Positions 28,187-37,182 of a stretch of DNA of 64,000 bases are shown one piece after another. The stretch is from an uncultured Paracoccaceae bacterium. GTDB lineage: Bacteria; Pseudomonadota; Alphaproteobacteria; Rhodobacterales; Rhodobacteraceae. How positions within the stretch are numbered: position 1 is the stretch's first letter; every line of letters begins with the position of its first letter. Under the pieces are notes generated by a model that saw only the letters and a program-made list of their open reading frames with translations, had not been told where the DNA came from and made no database searches. The stretch spans positions 248,001-312,000 of the forward strand of contig CANMYO010000004.1 of assembly GCA_947502145.1 (NCBI GenBank), in the 5' to 3' direction. Position numbers and translations under genes: made by a program.

Positions 28187-28473
28187 TATTCAACAACCTT
28201 TGGAACAGCGAAAAAGCCTTCGCGGGCATCCGGTGCATTGGCCAGCACCTTGGCCTGTTGTGACCCGTCCGTGACCACATCCTCGCGACGCTTCAGGCGT
28301 TGCGGCGTGACAGAGGTCATCGGTTCAACCCCGTCAACGTCCACTTCGTTCAATTGTTCGATGAACCCAAGGATTGCGCCAAATTCCTGCGCCAGGGCTG
28401 GCAGGGCGTCATCTTCGACCTTGATGCGGGCCAGTTTGGCCACGCGGCGGGCAGTGTCTGTGTCAATCGACAT
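28186..28473 (-). CDS. gatC: Asp-tRNA(Asn)/Glu-tRNA(Gln) amidotransferase subunit C
   Basis: 95-residue stabilising subunit of GatCAB. It starts [19 protein letters not shown], the usual GatC opening, and contains [12 protein letters not shown] and the C-terminal [12 protein letters not shown]. The ATG at 28473 has GGAGAA upstream; a longer frame to 28551 would overlap the ceramidase gene. Translationally coupled to gatA. Confidence 0.95.
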   Translation of the reverse strand: MSIDTDTARRVAKLARIKVEDDALPALAQEFGAILGFIEQLNEVDVDGVEPMTSVTPQRLKRREDVVTDGSQQAKVLANAPDAREGFFAVPKVVE

Positions 28474-28504
28474 GGGTTCTCCGTCGGATATGTCGGCCAT
28501 GCGT

Positions 28505-29161
28505 TTACCGCTGCGCCCACCGGGCCGCAAGCACGTGGGCGGTATAAACATGTATCATGTAGCCCAACATGACCGCATTCAGCAGATGCCAGGCAAAATG
28601 CGTACCCAATGGCCAGTGGACACAAAGGATTTCGTCAATTGACCGCAGTGTGATCGACAGCGTCAGAATGGCCGCGCCAACGACAAAACCGCGTGCGGTG
28701 TCAGGGTATTTGTGTCGCATCCAAATGGCATAGGCCAGCAACAGGATCGGCACGGTCCAATAGGCATTGGATATGGCCAGAAAAGGGACTTGGTTCAGCA
28801 GCGGAACGATCAACATCGCGTAGGGTACGAAAGCAGACGTCGCCAGAACCGCTGTCCAGAATCCCAATCCAACAATGTTACGGTGCACCAGATAGTAATA
28901 GATCAGTATGAATGCCGCGATGGGCAGCGTGTCTGCAACAGCCCCCCAAAGCGTTGCAGTGGTGTGGAACAAGGCGCTGCCAATTCCGATAGCGAACAGG
29001 ATGACACACAGAACACGGGCAGCTGTCACACCAGATGTCCGTTGCCACATGACAATTGCTGCAACCAGAAAAGCAATATTTGTCAGCGCGTTAACAGGTT
29101 CCGACCATAGTGAGAAATCGACCCGTTCACAATATCCATCTATTTGATCTGTCCAGTACAT
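28505..29161 (-). CDS. Ceramidase-family (CREST) membrane protein
   Basis: 218 residues with about seven membrane helices. Motifs match the alkaline ceramidase/CREST superfamily of membrane hydrolases: [19 protein letters not shown] contains the Ser/His/Asp zinc-site residues, and [19 protein letters not shown] holds the late His pair. Bacterial members have unproven substrates; sphingolipid or another amide lipid is possible. It is upstream of gatC, separated by 31 bases, and divergent from the metallo-beta-lactamase gene. Confidence 0.82.
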   Translation of the reverse strand: MYWTDQIDGYCERVDFSLWSEPVNALTNIAFLVAAIVMWQRTSGVTAARVLCVILFAIGIGSALFHTTATLWGAVADTLPIAAFILIYYYLVHRNIVGLGFWTAVLATSAFVPYAMLIVPLLNQVPFLAISNAYWTVPILLLAYAIWMRHKYPDTARGFVVGAAILTLSITLRSIDEILCVHWPLGTHFAWHLLNAVMLGYMIHVYTAHVLAARWAQR

Positions 29162-29214
29162 CTTGCACGTTACCTTAACGTCAGTATCCTGATTGAAACC
29201 GCAGGGAGATCACT

Positions 29215-29904
29215 ATGAAAATCACTTGGCTTGGACACGCTAGTTTTCGGATCGAAATTGCGGATGCGGTATTGTTGATTGACCCATGGCTGACTGGCAA
29301 CCCGTCGTTTCCAGATGACCGCCGTGCAGAGGCACTGGCCGGGGCCACGCATATCCTGATCACGCATGGCCATTTTGATCACACCGCGGAACTTGATGAA
29401 ATTGCCCGCGAAACCAAGGCAACAATCTGCGCGATTCCCGAGATCGGCACCGTGGCCGAGGCGATGGGTTATGCCGTGATTGATTTCAATAAGGGTGGCA
29501 CAATTGATGCGGCAGGCGCGGCTGTCACCATGGTGAATGCGGTGCATTCATCAAGCATCGCAACCAAGGATGGCGTGATCTACGGCGGCACCGAAAGCGG
29601 ATTCATGATCTCAGGCGAAGGGCATACGATCTATGTGAGTGGCGATACGGATGTTATGGCCGACATGGAATGGATGGGCGATTTTTACAAACCCGACATC
29701 GGCATCCTGTGTGCAGGCGGTCATTATACCATGGGGATGGCTGCCGCAGCCTATGCGGCCAAACGGTTCTTTGATTTCAAAACCGTCATCCCCTGCCACT
29801 ACAAGACATTTCCAGCGCTGGCGCAGTCCGCGCAACCGCTGATCGACGGTTTGCCCGGCGTTGATGTCAAAACTCCCGCGGTGATGGATGTGCTGACGTT
29901 CTAG
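29215..29904 (+). CDS. UPF0173-type metal-dependent hydrolase (metallo-beta-lactamase fold)
   Basis: 229 residues, beginning MKITWLGHASFRIE, the UlaG/UPF0173 opening. The HxHxDH metal motif is seen in ITHGHFDHTAELDEIA. Further ligands are in VHSSS, YVSGDTDVMADM and CHYKTFPAL. The substrate is unknown. The 3' end faces tadA with three bases between the stops. Confidence 0.88.
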   Translation: MKITWLGHASFRIEIADAVLLIDPWLTGNPSFPDDRRAEALAGATHILITHGHFDHTAELDEIARETKATICAIPEIGTVAEAMGYAVIDFNKGGTIDAAGAAVTMVNAVHSSSIATKDGVIYGGTESGFMISGEGHTIYVSGDTDVMADMEWMGDFYKPDIGILCAGGHYTMGMAAAAYAAKRFFDFKTVIPCHYKTFPALAQSAQPLIDGLPGVDVKTPAVMDVLTF

Positions 29905-29907
29905 CGC

Positions 29908-30384
29908 TTAGCGGCGCGCGGTGAAGAAGCTTTTCAGAATATCTTCGGCCTCGGTTGCCCCGATTCCATCATAGATTTCAGGCACATGATGGCATTGTGC
30001 ATGGCTGAATACTCGCGGCCCCTGGCCCACGCCCCCGGATTTCGGATCACCGGCCCCATAATAGAGCCGCGCAATACGCGCATTACTGATCGCCGCTGCG
30101 CACATTGGGCAGGGTTCAAGCGTCACATAAAGATCGCAACCATTCAGCCGCTCTTGTCCCAGTTTCGCGCAGGCCGCCCGGATCGCCAGAATTTCCGCAT
30201 GGGCCGTGGGATCATTCAAGGCGCGTGTCCGGTTGCCCGCCTCGGCAATCACCTGTCCGTCACGCACAACAACAGCGCCGACGGGAACCTCATCCCGTTC
30301 TGCGGCCAGACGGGCCTCGGCCAAAGCGACATTCATGAATGTTCGAAACGACATGGCACGTTGATCCGCTTGTGCGCCGCCCAT
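29908..30384 (-). CDS. tadA: tRNA adenosine(34) deaminase
   Basis: 158-residue zinc deaminase converting A34 to inosine in tRNA-Arg(ACG). The motifs HAEILAIRAA (His and catalytic Glu) and PCPMCAAAI (two Cys ligands) are intact, with the CDA-type core EVPVGAVVVRDGQVIAEAGN. The ATG at 30384 has GAGG eight bases upstream; the ATG 14 codons into the protein is an alternative. The gene is essential in most bacteria. Confidence 0.93.
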   Translation of the reverse strand: MGGAQADQRAMSFRTFMNVALAEARLAAERDEVPVGAVVVRDGQVIAEAGNRTRALNDPTAHAEILAIRAACAKLGQERLNGCDLYVTLEPCPMCAAAISNARIARLYYGAGDPKSGGVGQGPRVFSHAQCHHVPEIYDGIGATEAEDILKSFFTARR

Positions 30385-30418
30385 TGCAAGCCTCAATCAC
30401 ATCGGTCTAGCCTGCGCC

Positions 30419-31201
30419 ATGACGACGAATATCTACGACCCCGACTATGTCGCCGCCCTGTTTGACCGTTGCTCACCACGTTACCGATGGTGGAGTGCCA
30501 TTTCATCTTTTGGATTCGTCTGGCTCTGGCGGCGGCAATGTGTCGACCGTCTGCTGGGTCAGCAAGGTGTGTCCCGGATCAACCCGGCCGGAATTGCCCC
30601 GAAACAGATGTCCGCCCCCGTTGTCATTGACCTGATGGCGGGCACGGGTGAAGTTTGGCCCCATGTGTTAAACGCCCTACCCCGCGCGCGGATCACCGCA
30701 ATCGATATCTCACACCGGATGCACAAAGAGGCTGTCGCGAAACTGCATCGTCAGCGTGCGGACCAGATCACACATATCGCAGCCAATGCCCTAGAACACG
30801 ATCTTGATGCGAATGTGTGTGACCTGTTGGTCGCCACGTTCGGACTAAAAACATTCAACGATGAACAGCAAACCCAACTTGCGCGGCAAATTGCACGGGT
30901 CTTGCGCCCGGGCGGCGCCTTTTCACTGATCGAAGCGTCAGATCCCAAAGGCTGGATTTTCCGCCCGCTCTTCAGATTTTATTTGGATCGCATGTTGCCC
31001 TTGGTGGAAAAGGTATTTTTGCGCGGCGCGCAGGATTTCAGCATGATTGGCGCCTACACGCGCGCATTTGGCGATTGCAGCCACATGGAATCCGCGCTGC
31101 GATCGGCGGGGCTGAACGTCACGCAAAAGCGCCACTTCTTCGGATGCGCGACCAGTCTGGCGGGGACAAAGCCGATTGCGCCGCCGCCGGGCAGTCCGTA
31201 A
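30419..31201 (+). CDS. Class I SAM-dependent methyltransferase (UbiE-like)
   Basis: 260 residues. SAM-binding motif I is VVIDLMAGTGEVWPHV (about residues 67-82), then ITAIDISHRM, and LRPGGAFSLIEASDP as the post-motif. The opening YDPDYVAALFDRCSPRYRWW resembles ubiquinone/menaquinone C-methyltransferases, but it is not the housekeeping UbiE by its sequence. The substrate is unknown. It is followed 10 bases later by the pseudouridine synthase gene. Confidence 0.82.
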   Translation: MTTNIYDPDYVAALFDRCSPRYRWWSAISSFGFVWLWRRQCVDRLLGQQGVSRINPAGIAPKQMSAPVVIDLMAGTGEVWPHVLNALPRARITAIDISHRMHKEAVAKLHRQRADQITHIAANALEHDLDANVCDLLVATFGLKTFNDEQQTQLARQIARVLRPGGAFSLIEASDPKGWIFRPLFRFYLDRMLPLVEKVFLRGAQDFSMIGAYTRAFGDCSHMESALRSAGLNVTQKRHFFGCATSLAGTKPIAPPPGSP

Positions 31202-31211
31202 AGGCGGGGGT

Positions 31212-31994
31212 ATGACACAAAACGCCCCTCCCGGTGATCGGATCGCCAAAGTCCTGTCACGCGCAGGTATCGCTTCACGCCGCGAAGCCGAGCGCATGAT
31301 CGAATCAGGTCGTGTCCGAGTGAATGGCAAACTGATTGACAGTGCCGCACTGAATGTGACGGCGCAGGACAAGATCGTTGTTGATGGCAAGCCGGTGGGT
31401 GAACCGGAACCGCCGCGTATCTGGCTTTATCACAAGCCCGCCGGATTGGTGACGACAGAACGGGATGAGCGTGACCGCGACACCGTATTTGACGCGTTGC
31501 CCGACGACATGCCGCGCGTGATGAGCGTTGGCCGGCTGGATATCAACTCCGAAGGTCTGTTGCTGCTGACCAATGACGGCGGTGTAAAGCGGCGATTGGA
31601 ATTGCCCAGCACGGGTTGGCTGCGGCGCTACCGAGTGCGGATCAAGGGCAGCGCATCCGAGGCAAAGCTGGACCAGTTGCGCGAAGGGATCACGGTTGAG
31701 GGGATCAACTATCAACCGATGGTCGTGACGTTTGATCGCCAGCAAGGGGCCAATGCATGGCTGACGATCAGTATCCGCGAAGGCAAGAACCGTGAAATCC
31801 GGCGGGTGATGGAAGCCATCGGAACCACGGTGAACAGGCTGATCCGGGTAAGTTATGGGCCCTTCCAGCTGGGCGATCTGAAAGCAGGCGACGTGGAAGA
31901 GGTCAAACGCCGGGTGGTGCGTGACCAACTGGGGCTTGAGGGGGAAAAACCACAACCATCGCGCCGCCGCAAACCACCCCGTCCGGCTAAGTAA
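31212..31994 (+). CDS. 23S rRNA pseudouridine synthase, RluB/RsuA family
   Basis: 260 residues. An N-terminal S4 RNA-binding domain (DRIAKVLSRAGIASRREAER) is followed by the catalytic domain with GRLDINSEGLLLLTNDG, whose Asp is the nucleophile. NREIRRVMEAIGTTVNRLIR is typical of RluB/RluE/RsuA. A basic, proline-rich tail (PSRRRKPPRPAK) follows. The ATG at 31212 is preceded by GGCGGGGG. RluB (U2605) is the likeliest, as most alphaproteobacteria carry it. Confidence 0.9.
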   Translation: MTQNAPPGDRIAKVLSRAGIASRREAERMIESGRVRVNGKLIDSAALNVTAQDKIVVDGKPVGEPEPPRIWLYHKPAGLVTTERDERDRDTVFDALPDDMPRVMSVGRLDINSEGLLLLTNDGGVKRRLELPSTGWLRRYRVRIKGSASEAKLDQLREGITVEGINYQPMVVTFDRQQGANAWLTISIREGKNREIRRVMEAIGTTVNRLIRVSYGPFQLGDLKAGDVEEVKRRVVRDQLGLEGEKPQPSRRRKPPRPAK

Positions 31995-32871
31995 GCCCGC
32001 TGATCGCTTTGGCGACGTGATCACGGTCACGATCGCCCAATGGCAAAAGCGGCTTAGGCAGCTCTGCTTGGGTGAGCTTCAGGATTTGCGCCGCCGCATA
32101 AATTACACGCAGACTGCCAAACCTCTGGAACAGATCCCACAGGGGCAGGAACACAGCATCCAACCGTGCGGCAGCGGCGTGATCTCCGGCAATCGCCGCA
32201 TCGGCCAGTTGCTTGGTCCGGATGGGAAAAAGGCCGCCGATGACGCTGAACCACGTCTCTGCGCCGGCCAGCATTGCCCCCGCGCAGCCCCAATCCCCGC
32301 TATAGCCGATCTGAAATGTGTCCGGTGTAACCGCCCGCAGCGCTGCCATTTCCTCTGGAATGTCAGCGCAAAGCGGCATCTTGATCGCGGAAATATTCTG
32401 AACGTCTGACAGCCGCGCGATCAAAGCATGCGAAAAGGTGAAATGCGTCGTGCCGGGGTTGTTGTAGATGCAGAGTGGCAAATCTGTCGCGGCCGCGACG
32501 CTACTGAAATGGGTGAATACCTCTTCCTCTGTCAACGGGGTGTATGAAATTGGGGCCATCAGCAAACCTGCGGCCCCAGATCGTTCTGCATCGCGTGCAA
32601 GCGCAATTGCCGTATCCGTCCGCAGCGCGCCGATCCCGACAACCAAAGACGTTTTTGCACCAATCACCTCCGCGGCGACGGCCGCTGCGCGCTGCCGCTC
32701 TTTGCATGACAGATAGGCATAGGTGCCCGTGCTGCCCAAAACCCCGATCGAGTCCACATTTGCGTCTACCAGTCGGGACAGAATTGTCGCATATTCATCG
32801 GATAGGACAGCGCCATTCGCGTTGCATGGTGTGATCGGGAAAGCCGACAAGCCGCCAAAAATCGCCATCAC
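31987..32871 (-). CDS. Dihydrodipicolinate synthase/N-acetylneuraminate lyase family protein
   Basis: 294-residue class I aldolase. The Schiff-base Lys is in SAIKMP (about residue 166) and the catalytic Tyr in LCIYNNPGTTHF. The substrate loop reads GVLGSTGTYAYLSCKER instead of the GTTGE of true DapA, so a 2-keto-acid aldolase or dehydratase other than lysine synthesis is more likely. It converges with the RluB gene, overlapping by eight bases, and has no pathway partner nearby. Confidence 0.85.
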   Translation of the reverse strand: MMAIFGGLSAFPITPCNANGAVLSDEYATILSRLVDANVDSIGVLGSTGTYAYLSCKERQRAAAVAAEVIGAKTSLVVGIGALRTDTAIALARDAERSGAAGLLMAPISYTPLTEEEVFTHFSSVAAATDLPLCIYNNPGTTHFTFSHALIARLSDVQNISAIKMPLCADIPEEMAALRAVTPDTFQIGYSGDWGCAGAMLAGAETWFSVIGGLFPIRTKQLADAAIAGDHAAAARLDAVFLPLWDLFQRFGSLRVIYAAAQILKLTQAELPKPLLPLGDRDRDHVAKAISGLT

Positions 32872-33044
32872 TCAAACCCTTGTTCTGCTGCATGTATCTG
32901 CGGTCGGAGCCAAGACGACACGGAATGCGGGGAATGGCAAGATGTTGCTGAGCCACAAATTTACGGGGAACTGAACGCGAGGTTCAACCTTGTCGCGACA
33001 CCCACAGTTGGGCAAGGTGGGGATAACAAATCTGGGGCGAACAT

Positions 33045-33890
33045 ATGGCTGATCTTCTGACACTTGAAAATGCAACCAACCTTCTGATGCTGTGCTTTTT
33101 GCAGGCCGTTTTGGGTTTTGATAACCTTCTATACATCTCGATCGAAAGCAAACGTGCGCCGGTTGCGCACCAAAAGGCGGTGCGGACCTGGGGCATCCTG
33201 ATCGCTGTCGCGCTGCGTGTTGTGCTGTTATTTACAATGATCCAGCTGATCGACGCCCTGTCAGAGCCGTTTTACACGTTTCAGTGGGACGGTGTGATTA
33301 CCGGGGCCGTCAACTTTGCGACATGCGTTTTCATCTTTGGCGGGGCGTTCATCATGTATACCGCCGTCAAAGAGATTACCCACATGCTATCGATCGATAA
33401 TCTGGGACATGATATTGAAGGCAAAGGCGGGAAATCCGCCGTGCAAGTGGTCTTGCTGATTGTCTTTATGAATCTAATTTTCTCTTTCGATTCAGTGCTT
33501 TCCGCGCTAGCGATCACGGATGTATTCTTTGTTCTGGCGACCGCAATCATCCTCTCTGGCCTTGCGATGCTGCTGTTGGCTGACGGTGTGACCCGCTTCC
33601 TAGAGGCAAACCGGATGTACGAGGTTCTTGGGCTGTTCATCCTGCTGATCGTTGGCGTGGTGCTGCTGGGCGAGGCGGGCCAGGCGGCGGTGCACGGGGT
33701 TGAGGCGATGGGGGTTCCCCATGAAGAGGCCAAGGCACTTGCGCTAAAGGTCTTTGGGCAGGAAATCGTCCCGATGTCAAAATCGACGTTCTACTTCTCG
33801 GTTGTGGTGCTGGTGGCGGTGGAAATCATCCAGTCGGGGTACTCGCGCAAGCTGAATGCAGAGCGGGCTGCCCTGCAGAAGCACTCGTAA
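33045..33890 (+). CDS. TerC-family integral membrane protein
   Basis: 281 residues with about seven to eight membrane helices. The conserved acidic membrane motifs are LGFDNLLYISIESKRAP near residue 25 and NLIFSFDSVLSALAIT near residue 145, the signatures of TerC/Alx proteins implicated in tellurite resistance and Mn2+ export. It is the first gene of the rightward TerC-XpaC-TelA-SPFH set. Whether it moves Mn2+ or Ca2+ here is inferred from the family. Confidence 0.9.
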   Translation: MADLLTLENATNLLMLCFLQAVLGFDNLLYISIESKRAPVAHQKAVRTWGILIAVALRVVLLFTMIQLIDALSEPFYTFQWDGVITGAVNFATCVFIFGGAFIMYTAVKEITHMLSIDNLGHDIEGKGGKSAVQVVLLIVFMNLIFSFDSVLSALAITDVFFVLATAIILSGLAMLLLADGVTRFLEANRMYEVLGLFILLIVGVVLLGEAGQAAVHGVEAMGVPHEEAKALALKVFGQEIVPMSKSTFYFSVVVLVAVEIIQSGYSRKLNAERAALQKHS

Positions 33891-33936
33891 ATGGAGGCGA
33901 AATGCCTATCTGAAAGGCACAAAGGGGGTAAATCCA

Positions 33937-34140
33937 ATGATGCGACTGATCCTTTTCGTCTTTCTTCTGGCAGGGGTGGCACTTGCGTTTGCCTCTGTCA
34001 TGATGGCCTTGCGGGCTGTTGCACCGGCAAACGACACTCGTAAGGGGGACACAATGCCAAAGACATTTTCGACCATTGCCTATGTCCTGTTGATCCTGTT
34101 GATGTTCGGCATCGCAACTGGCTGGCTGGGTGCGGCCTGA
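33937..34140 (+). CDS. Small two-helix membrane protein
   Basis: 67 residues. The first hydrophobic segment is about 3-25, then a short polar loop (PANDTRKGDT), then a second segment about 44-62. GGGGG stands before the ATG at 33937. A second strong site (AAGGGGG) precedes an internal in-frame ATG at 34054, which would yield a 28-residue single-helix form. Its stop overlaps the XpaC start by one base. The family is not recognised; co-conservation with TerC and XpaC suggests a role in the same membrane complex. Confidence 0.75.
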   Translation: MMRLILFVFLLAGVALAFASVMMALRAVAPANDTRKGDTMPKTFSTIAYVLLILLMFGIATGWLGAA

Positions 34141-35006
34141 TGGCGCAGAAGTTTGGTGGCAAATACAGTCCCGGATCGTCCTCGCCAGAGGTTGTGGATG
34201 ACAGGCGCGTTGATGCAGCGGGCGCGCGCGCGAACATATTGTTCATTCCCGGCGTCGTTCTGGTGTTCATGTCGCTTGGCGCAGGTCCCGTCGGTCTGAT
34301 GTTGGCGCTGGTCGCAGGCGGCACTCTGACGTTGGCGGCGTGGCTCTTGCGGGAAGGGCTGCGCGCTGCGGCCGCCTATGATGCCCGCAAGGTTGCCCGT
34401 AAACCCGCCGTGCCGCGTAAGATGATGGCCAGCGCCCTGACCGGGATTGGCGTTGGTTTGGCTGCCATGACCGGGGATGTAGGATTGTTTGGATCAATTA
34501 TTTATGGCGTCGCGGCGTTGGGTCTGCATGTGGCCGCATTTGGGATCGATCCATTGAAAGACAAGCGCATGGAAGGCGTTGACACCTTTCAGCAGGACCG
34601 CGTTGCCCGCGTTGTTGAAGAGGCAGAAAGCCATCTTGAGGTCATGACGGGCCAGGTCGAGGCACTGGGTGATCGTCCGCTTCTTAACCGGGTCACCGCA
34701 TTTCAGTCCACTGCACGACGCATGATCCGGACCGTGGAAGAAGATCCCCGCGACCTGACTGGGGCGCGCAAGTTTCTTGGCGTCTACCTGATGGGTGCGC
34801 GGGACGCGACGATCAAATTTGTCGAACTTTACCGGCGCAAACCGGATGCAGATGCGCGCCGCGCATACGAAGAGCTACTGACAGATCTTGAACAGAATTT
34901 CGCTGCCCGTACGGAAAGGATGCTACTGGATGATCGCAGTGATATGGATATTGAAATCAAAGTGCTGCGCGACAGGCTGCAGCGTGAAGGCATCAGCCTG
35001 AATTAG
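34140..35006 (+). CDS. XpaC-family (5-bromo-4-chloroindolyl phosphate hydrolysis) protein
   Basis: 288 residues. Hydrophobic segments lie near 35-70 and 95-135, followed by a long helical cytoplasmic domain (about 150-288) including FQQDRVARVVEEAESHLEVM and KFLGVYLMGARDATIKFVE. This is the XpaC layout. In many bacteria XpaC is directly followed by TelA, as here, and the pair is linked to resistance to toxic anions and membrane stress. The catalytic activity suggested by the family name is unproven. Starts on the stop codon of the small membrane gene. Confidence 0.85.
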   Translation: MAQKFGGKYSPGSSSPEVVDDRRVDAAGARANILFIPGVVLVFMSLGAGPVGLMLALVAGGTLTLAAWLLREGLRAAAAYDARKVARKPAVPRKMMASALTGIGVGLAAMTGDVGLFGSIIYGVAALGLHVAAFGIDPLKDKRMEGVDTFQQDRVARVVEEAESHLEVMTGQVEALGDRPLLNRVTAFQSTARRMIRTVEEDPRDLTGARKFLGVYLMGARDATIKFVELYRRKPDADARRAYEELLTDLEQNFAARTERMLLDDRSDMDIEIKVLRDRLQREGISLN

Positions 35007-35015
35007 GGGGATAAC

Positions 35016-36203
35016 ATGACCGGGACGATTCAAGAGAAAGCGCAAGCCGCGCTGGCCGAAGTTAAGAAAGTAACCGAAGTTGTATTGGCAGAGCCGAAAA
35101 ACGAACTGGTCACGCTAGAAGCGGCAGACCCGCCCACCACCGAAGAAATCAACCGCCGTATTGCTGAAATCGACATGGCGGATACGAACTCCATCGTGTC
35201 GTTTGGTTCCACCGCACAAGCCGAATTGCAGGTGATCAGCCAATCCATGCTGGCTGGCGTGCGCAACAAGGACGTCGGCCCGGCAGGTGACAGCCTGCGC
35301 AATATCGTCAGCACCATCCGCGGTTTTTCGGTAAGTGAGCTTGACGTGCGCCGCAAGCGGTCCTGGTGGGAAAAACTGCTGGGCCGCGCGGCCCCAATGG
35401 CCAAGTTTGTCGCGCGCTTCGAAGACGTTCAGGGCCAGATCGACAAGATCACCGACGACCTTCTGCGCCATGAACATGTGCTGCTGAAAGACATCGAAAG
35501 TCTTGATGTCCTTTATGACAAGACGCTGGAGTTCTACGATGAACTGGCGCTTTACATCGCTGCCGGTGAAGCCAAGATCGCAGATCTTGACGCCACAACG
35601 ATCCCGGAAAAAGAGGCCGAGGTTCAGGCCACGCCGGAAGAGCAAGGCGTGATGATGGCGCAGGAATTGCGCGACCTGCGGGCGGCGCGGGATGATCTGG
35701 AGCGCCGGGTCCATGACTTGAAGCTGACCCGTCAGGTCACGATGCAATCCCTGCCCTCGATCCGGCTTGTGCAGGAAAATGACAAGTCGCTGGTGACCAA
35801 GATCAATTCAACCCTGGTCAACACGGTGCCGCTTTGGGAAACCCAATTAGCACAGGCCGTGACGATCCAGCGCAGCGCCGAAGCAGCGGAAGCCGTCCGG
35901 GATGCCAATGATCTGACAAACGAACTGCTTACTGCAAATGCCAAGAATTTGCGTGACGCAAACAAGGTCATTCGGACCGAAATGGAACGCGGGGTATTTG
36001 ACATCGAGGCGGTCAAACAGGCGAATGCCGATCTGATTGCGACAATCAACGAAAGCCTTGAGATTGCGGATGAAGGCAAGCGCAAACGCGCAGAGGCGGA
36101 AAACGATCTGCAAAAGATGGAACAAGAGCTGAAAGATACGCTTGCCGCGGCCAAGGCCCGCGCAACGGGGACTGGCGACACTATTGGCACGGCGGCCGGA
36201 TAA
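35016..36203 (+). CDS. TelA-family toxic anion resistance protein
   Basis: 395 residues, almost wholly alpha-helical with long coiled coils, no membrane segment. Conserved TelA features are KRSWWEKLLGRAAPMAKFV (about 112-130), NTVPLWETQLAQAV (about 266-279), and a C-terminal coiled coil rich in Glu, Lys and Ala. TelA proteins protect against tellurite, cell-wall agents and some bacteriocins through an unknown mechanism. It lies nine bases after the XpaC gene, consistent with an operon. Confidence 0.9.
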   Translation: MTGTIQEKAQAALAEVKKVTEVVLAEPKNELVTLEAADPPTTEEINRRIAEIDMADTNSIVSFGSTAQAELQVISQSMLAGVRNKDVGPAGDSLRNIVSTIRGFSVSELDVRRKRSWWEKLLGRAAPMAKFVARFEDVQGQIDKITDDLLRHEHVLLKDIESLDVLYDKTLEFYDELALYIAAGEAKIADLDATTIPEKEAEVQATPEEQGVMMAQELRDLRAARDDLERRVHDLKLTRQVTMQSLPSIRLVQENDKSLVTKINSTLVNTVPLWETQLAQAVTIQRSAEAAEAVRDANDLTNELLTANAKNLRDANKVIRTEMERGVFDIEAVKQANADLIATINESLEIADEGKRKRAEAENDLQKMEQELKDTLAAAKARATGTGDTIGTAAG

Positions 36204-36204
36204 C

Positions 36205-37161
36205 GTGCCTTTGCGGATCATACAGGTGGCGGTTGCGGGGCTCTTCGCCCTGATGGCCGTTGCCTGTAGCGAAGACGTGCCGGTCAGCGTGCCATCTGCT
36301 GAGGTCCGCCCGCAATCGCGGGTTGTGGCGCCCCCGACTGTCACCCCGCCGAGTGCTGAAAGCGAGGCGCTGGCCATTTATTATCGGCGCCTGCAAAATG
36401 ATCTTTTGGCACAGGGGCTTTTGCGCGGTGACGGCGGTGGGCCGGATACACCGTTCACCGACACTGTTCTGGCGCGGAATTTCGTGCGCATCGCGCTGTT
36501 TGACGAATACGTCAATGACGGGGATGTCCTGCGCCCGCAGGCGACGCTGTCACGATTGCGGCGCTGGGAACAGCCGATCCGGATGTTGCTTGAGTTTGGC
36601 AATAGCATCCCCACCGACCAGCGGACGCAGGACCAGGCGAGCGTGTCAGCCTATGCGGCCAGACTGGCCCGGCTTACCGGTCAATCAATCACCCAGACGG
36701 ATCAGAACCCGAATTTCCATGTGCTGATCCTGAATGAGGATGACCGTCGCGGCTATGCAAGCCGCTTGCGCGAGATTGTACCGGGTATTTCAACCGGATC
36801 ACTGAACGCGATCCTGTCCCTGCCCCGTGATCAGCTTTGCATTGTTGTTGCATTTTCCGAAGGCGGCAGCGCCTCCTATTCCAAGGCGATCGCTGTCATA
36901 CGTGGTGAGCACCCGCAACTGTTGCGAACGTCATGCGTTCACGAAGAGCTTGCCCAGGGGCTTGGCCTGGCCAATGACAGCCCCCAGGCACGTCCGTCGA
37001 TATTCAATGACGACGAAGAATTCGGTCTGCTGACAACGCATGATGAATTGCTGTTGCGGATTCTGTATGATCCCCGTCTGCGGACCGGCATGGCACCGGC
37101 AGAGGCGGCACCAATTGCCCGCCAGATCGCCAAGGAAATCATGGCCAGTGGCCCGAGTTAA
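36205..37161 (+). CDS. DUF2927-domain lipoprotein
   Basis: 318 residues. The GTG at 36205 follows the telA stop by one base. It gives a signal with FALMAVAC, a lipobox-like end (Cys about 21). After a Pro/Thr-rich linker, the DUF2927 domain runs from about residue 90, with LRRWEQPIRMLLEFGN and CVHEELAQGLGLANDSP, the latter a HExxQ-like segment resembling a metalloprotease zinc motif. Function of the domain is unknown. The position between telA and the SPFH gene suggests an envelope component of the same system. The start is not certain. Confidence 0.82.
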   Translation: MPLRIIQVAVAGLFALMAVACSEDVPVSVPSAEVRPQSRVVAPPTVTPPSAESEALAIYYRRLQNDLLAQGLLRGDGGGPDTPFTDTVLARNFVRIALFDEYVNDGDVLRPQATLSRLRRWEQPIRMLLEFGNSIPTDQRTQDQASVSAYAARLARLTGQSITQTDQNPNFHVLILNEDDRRGYASRLREIVPGISTGSLNAILSLPRDQLCIVVAFSEGGSASYSKAIAVIRGEHPQLLRTSCVHEELAQGLGLANDSPQARPSIFNDDEEFGLLTTHDELLLRILYDPRLRTGMAPAEAAPIARQIAKEIMASGPS

Positions 37162-37182
37162 CCAGATCAAAGGAGACGCCAC

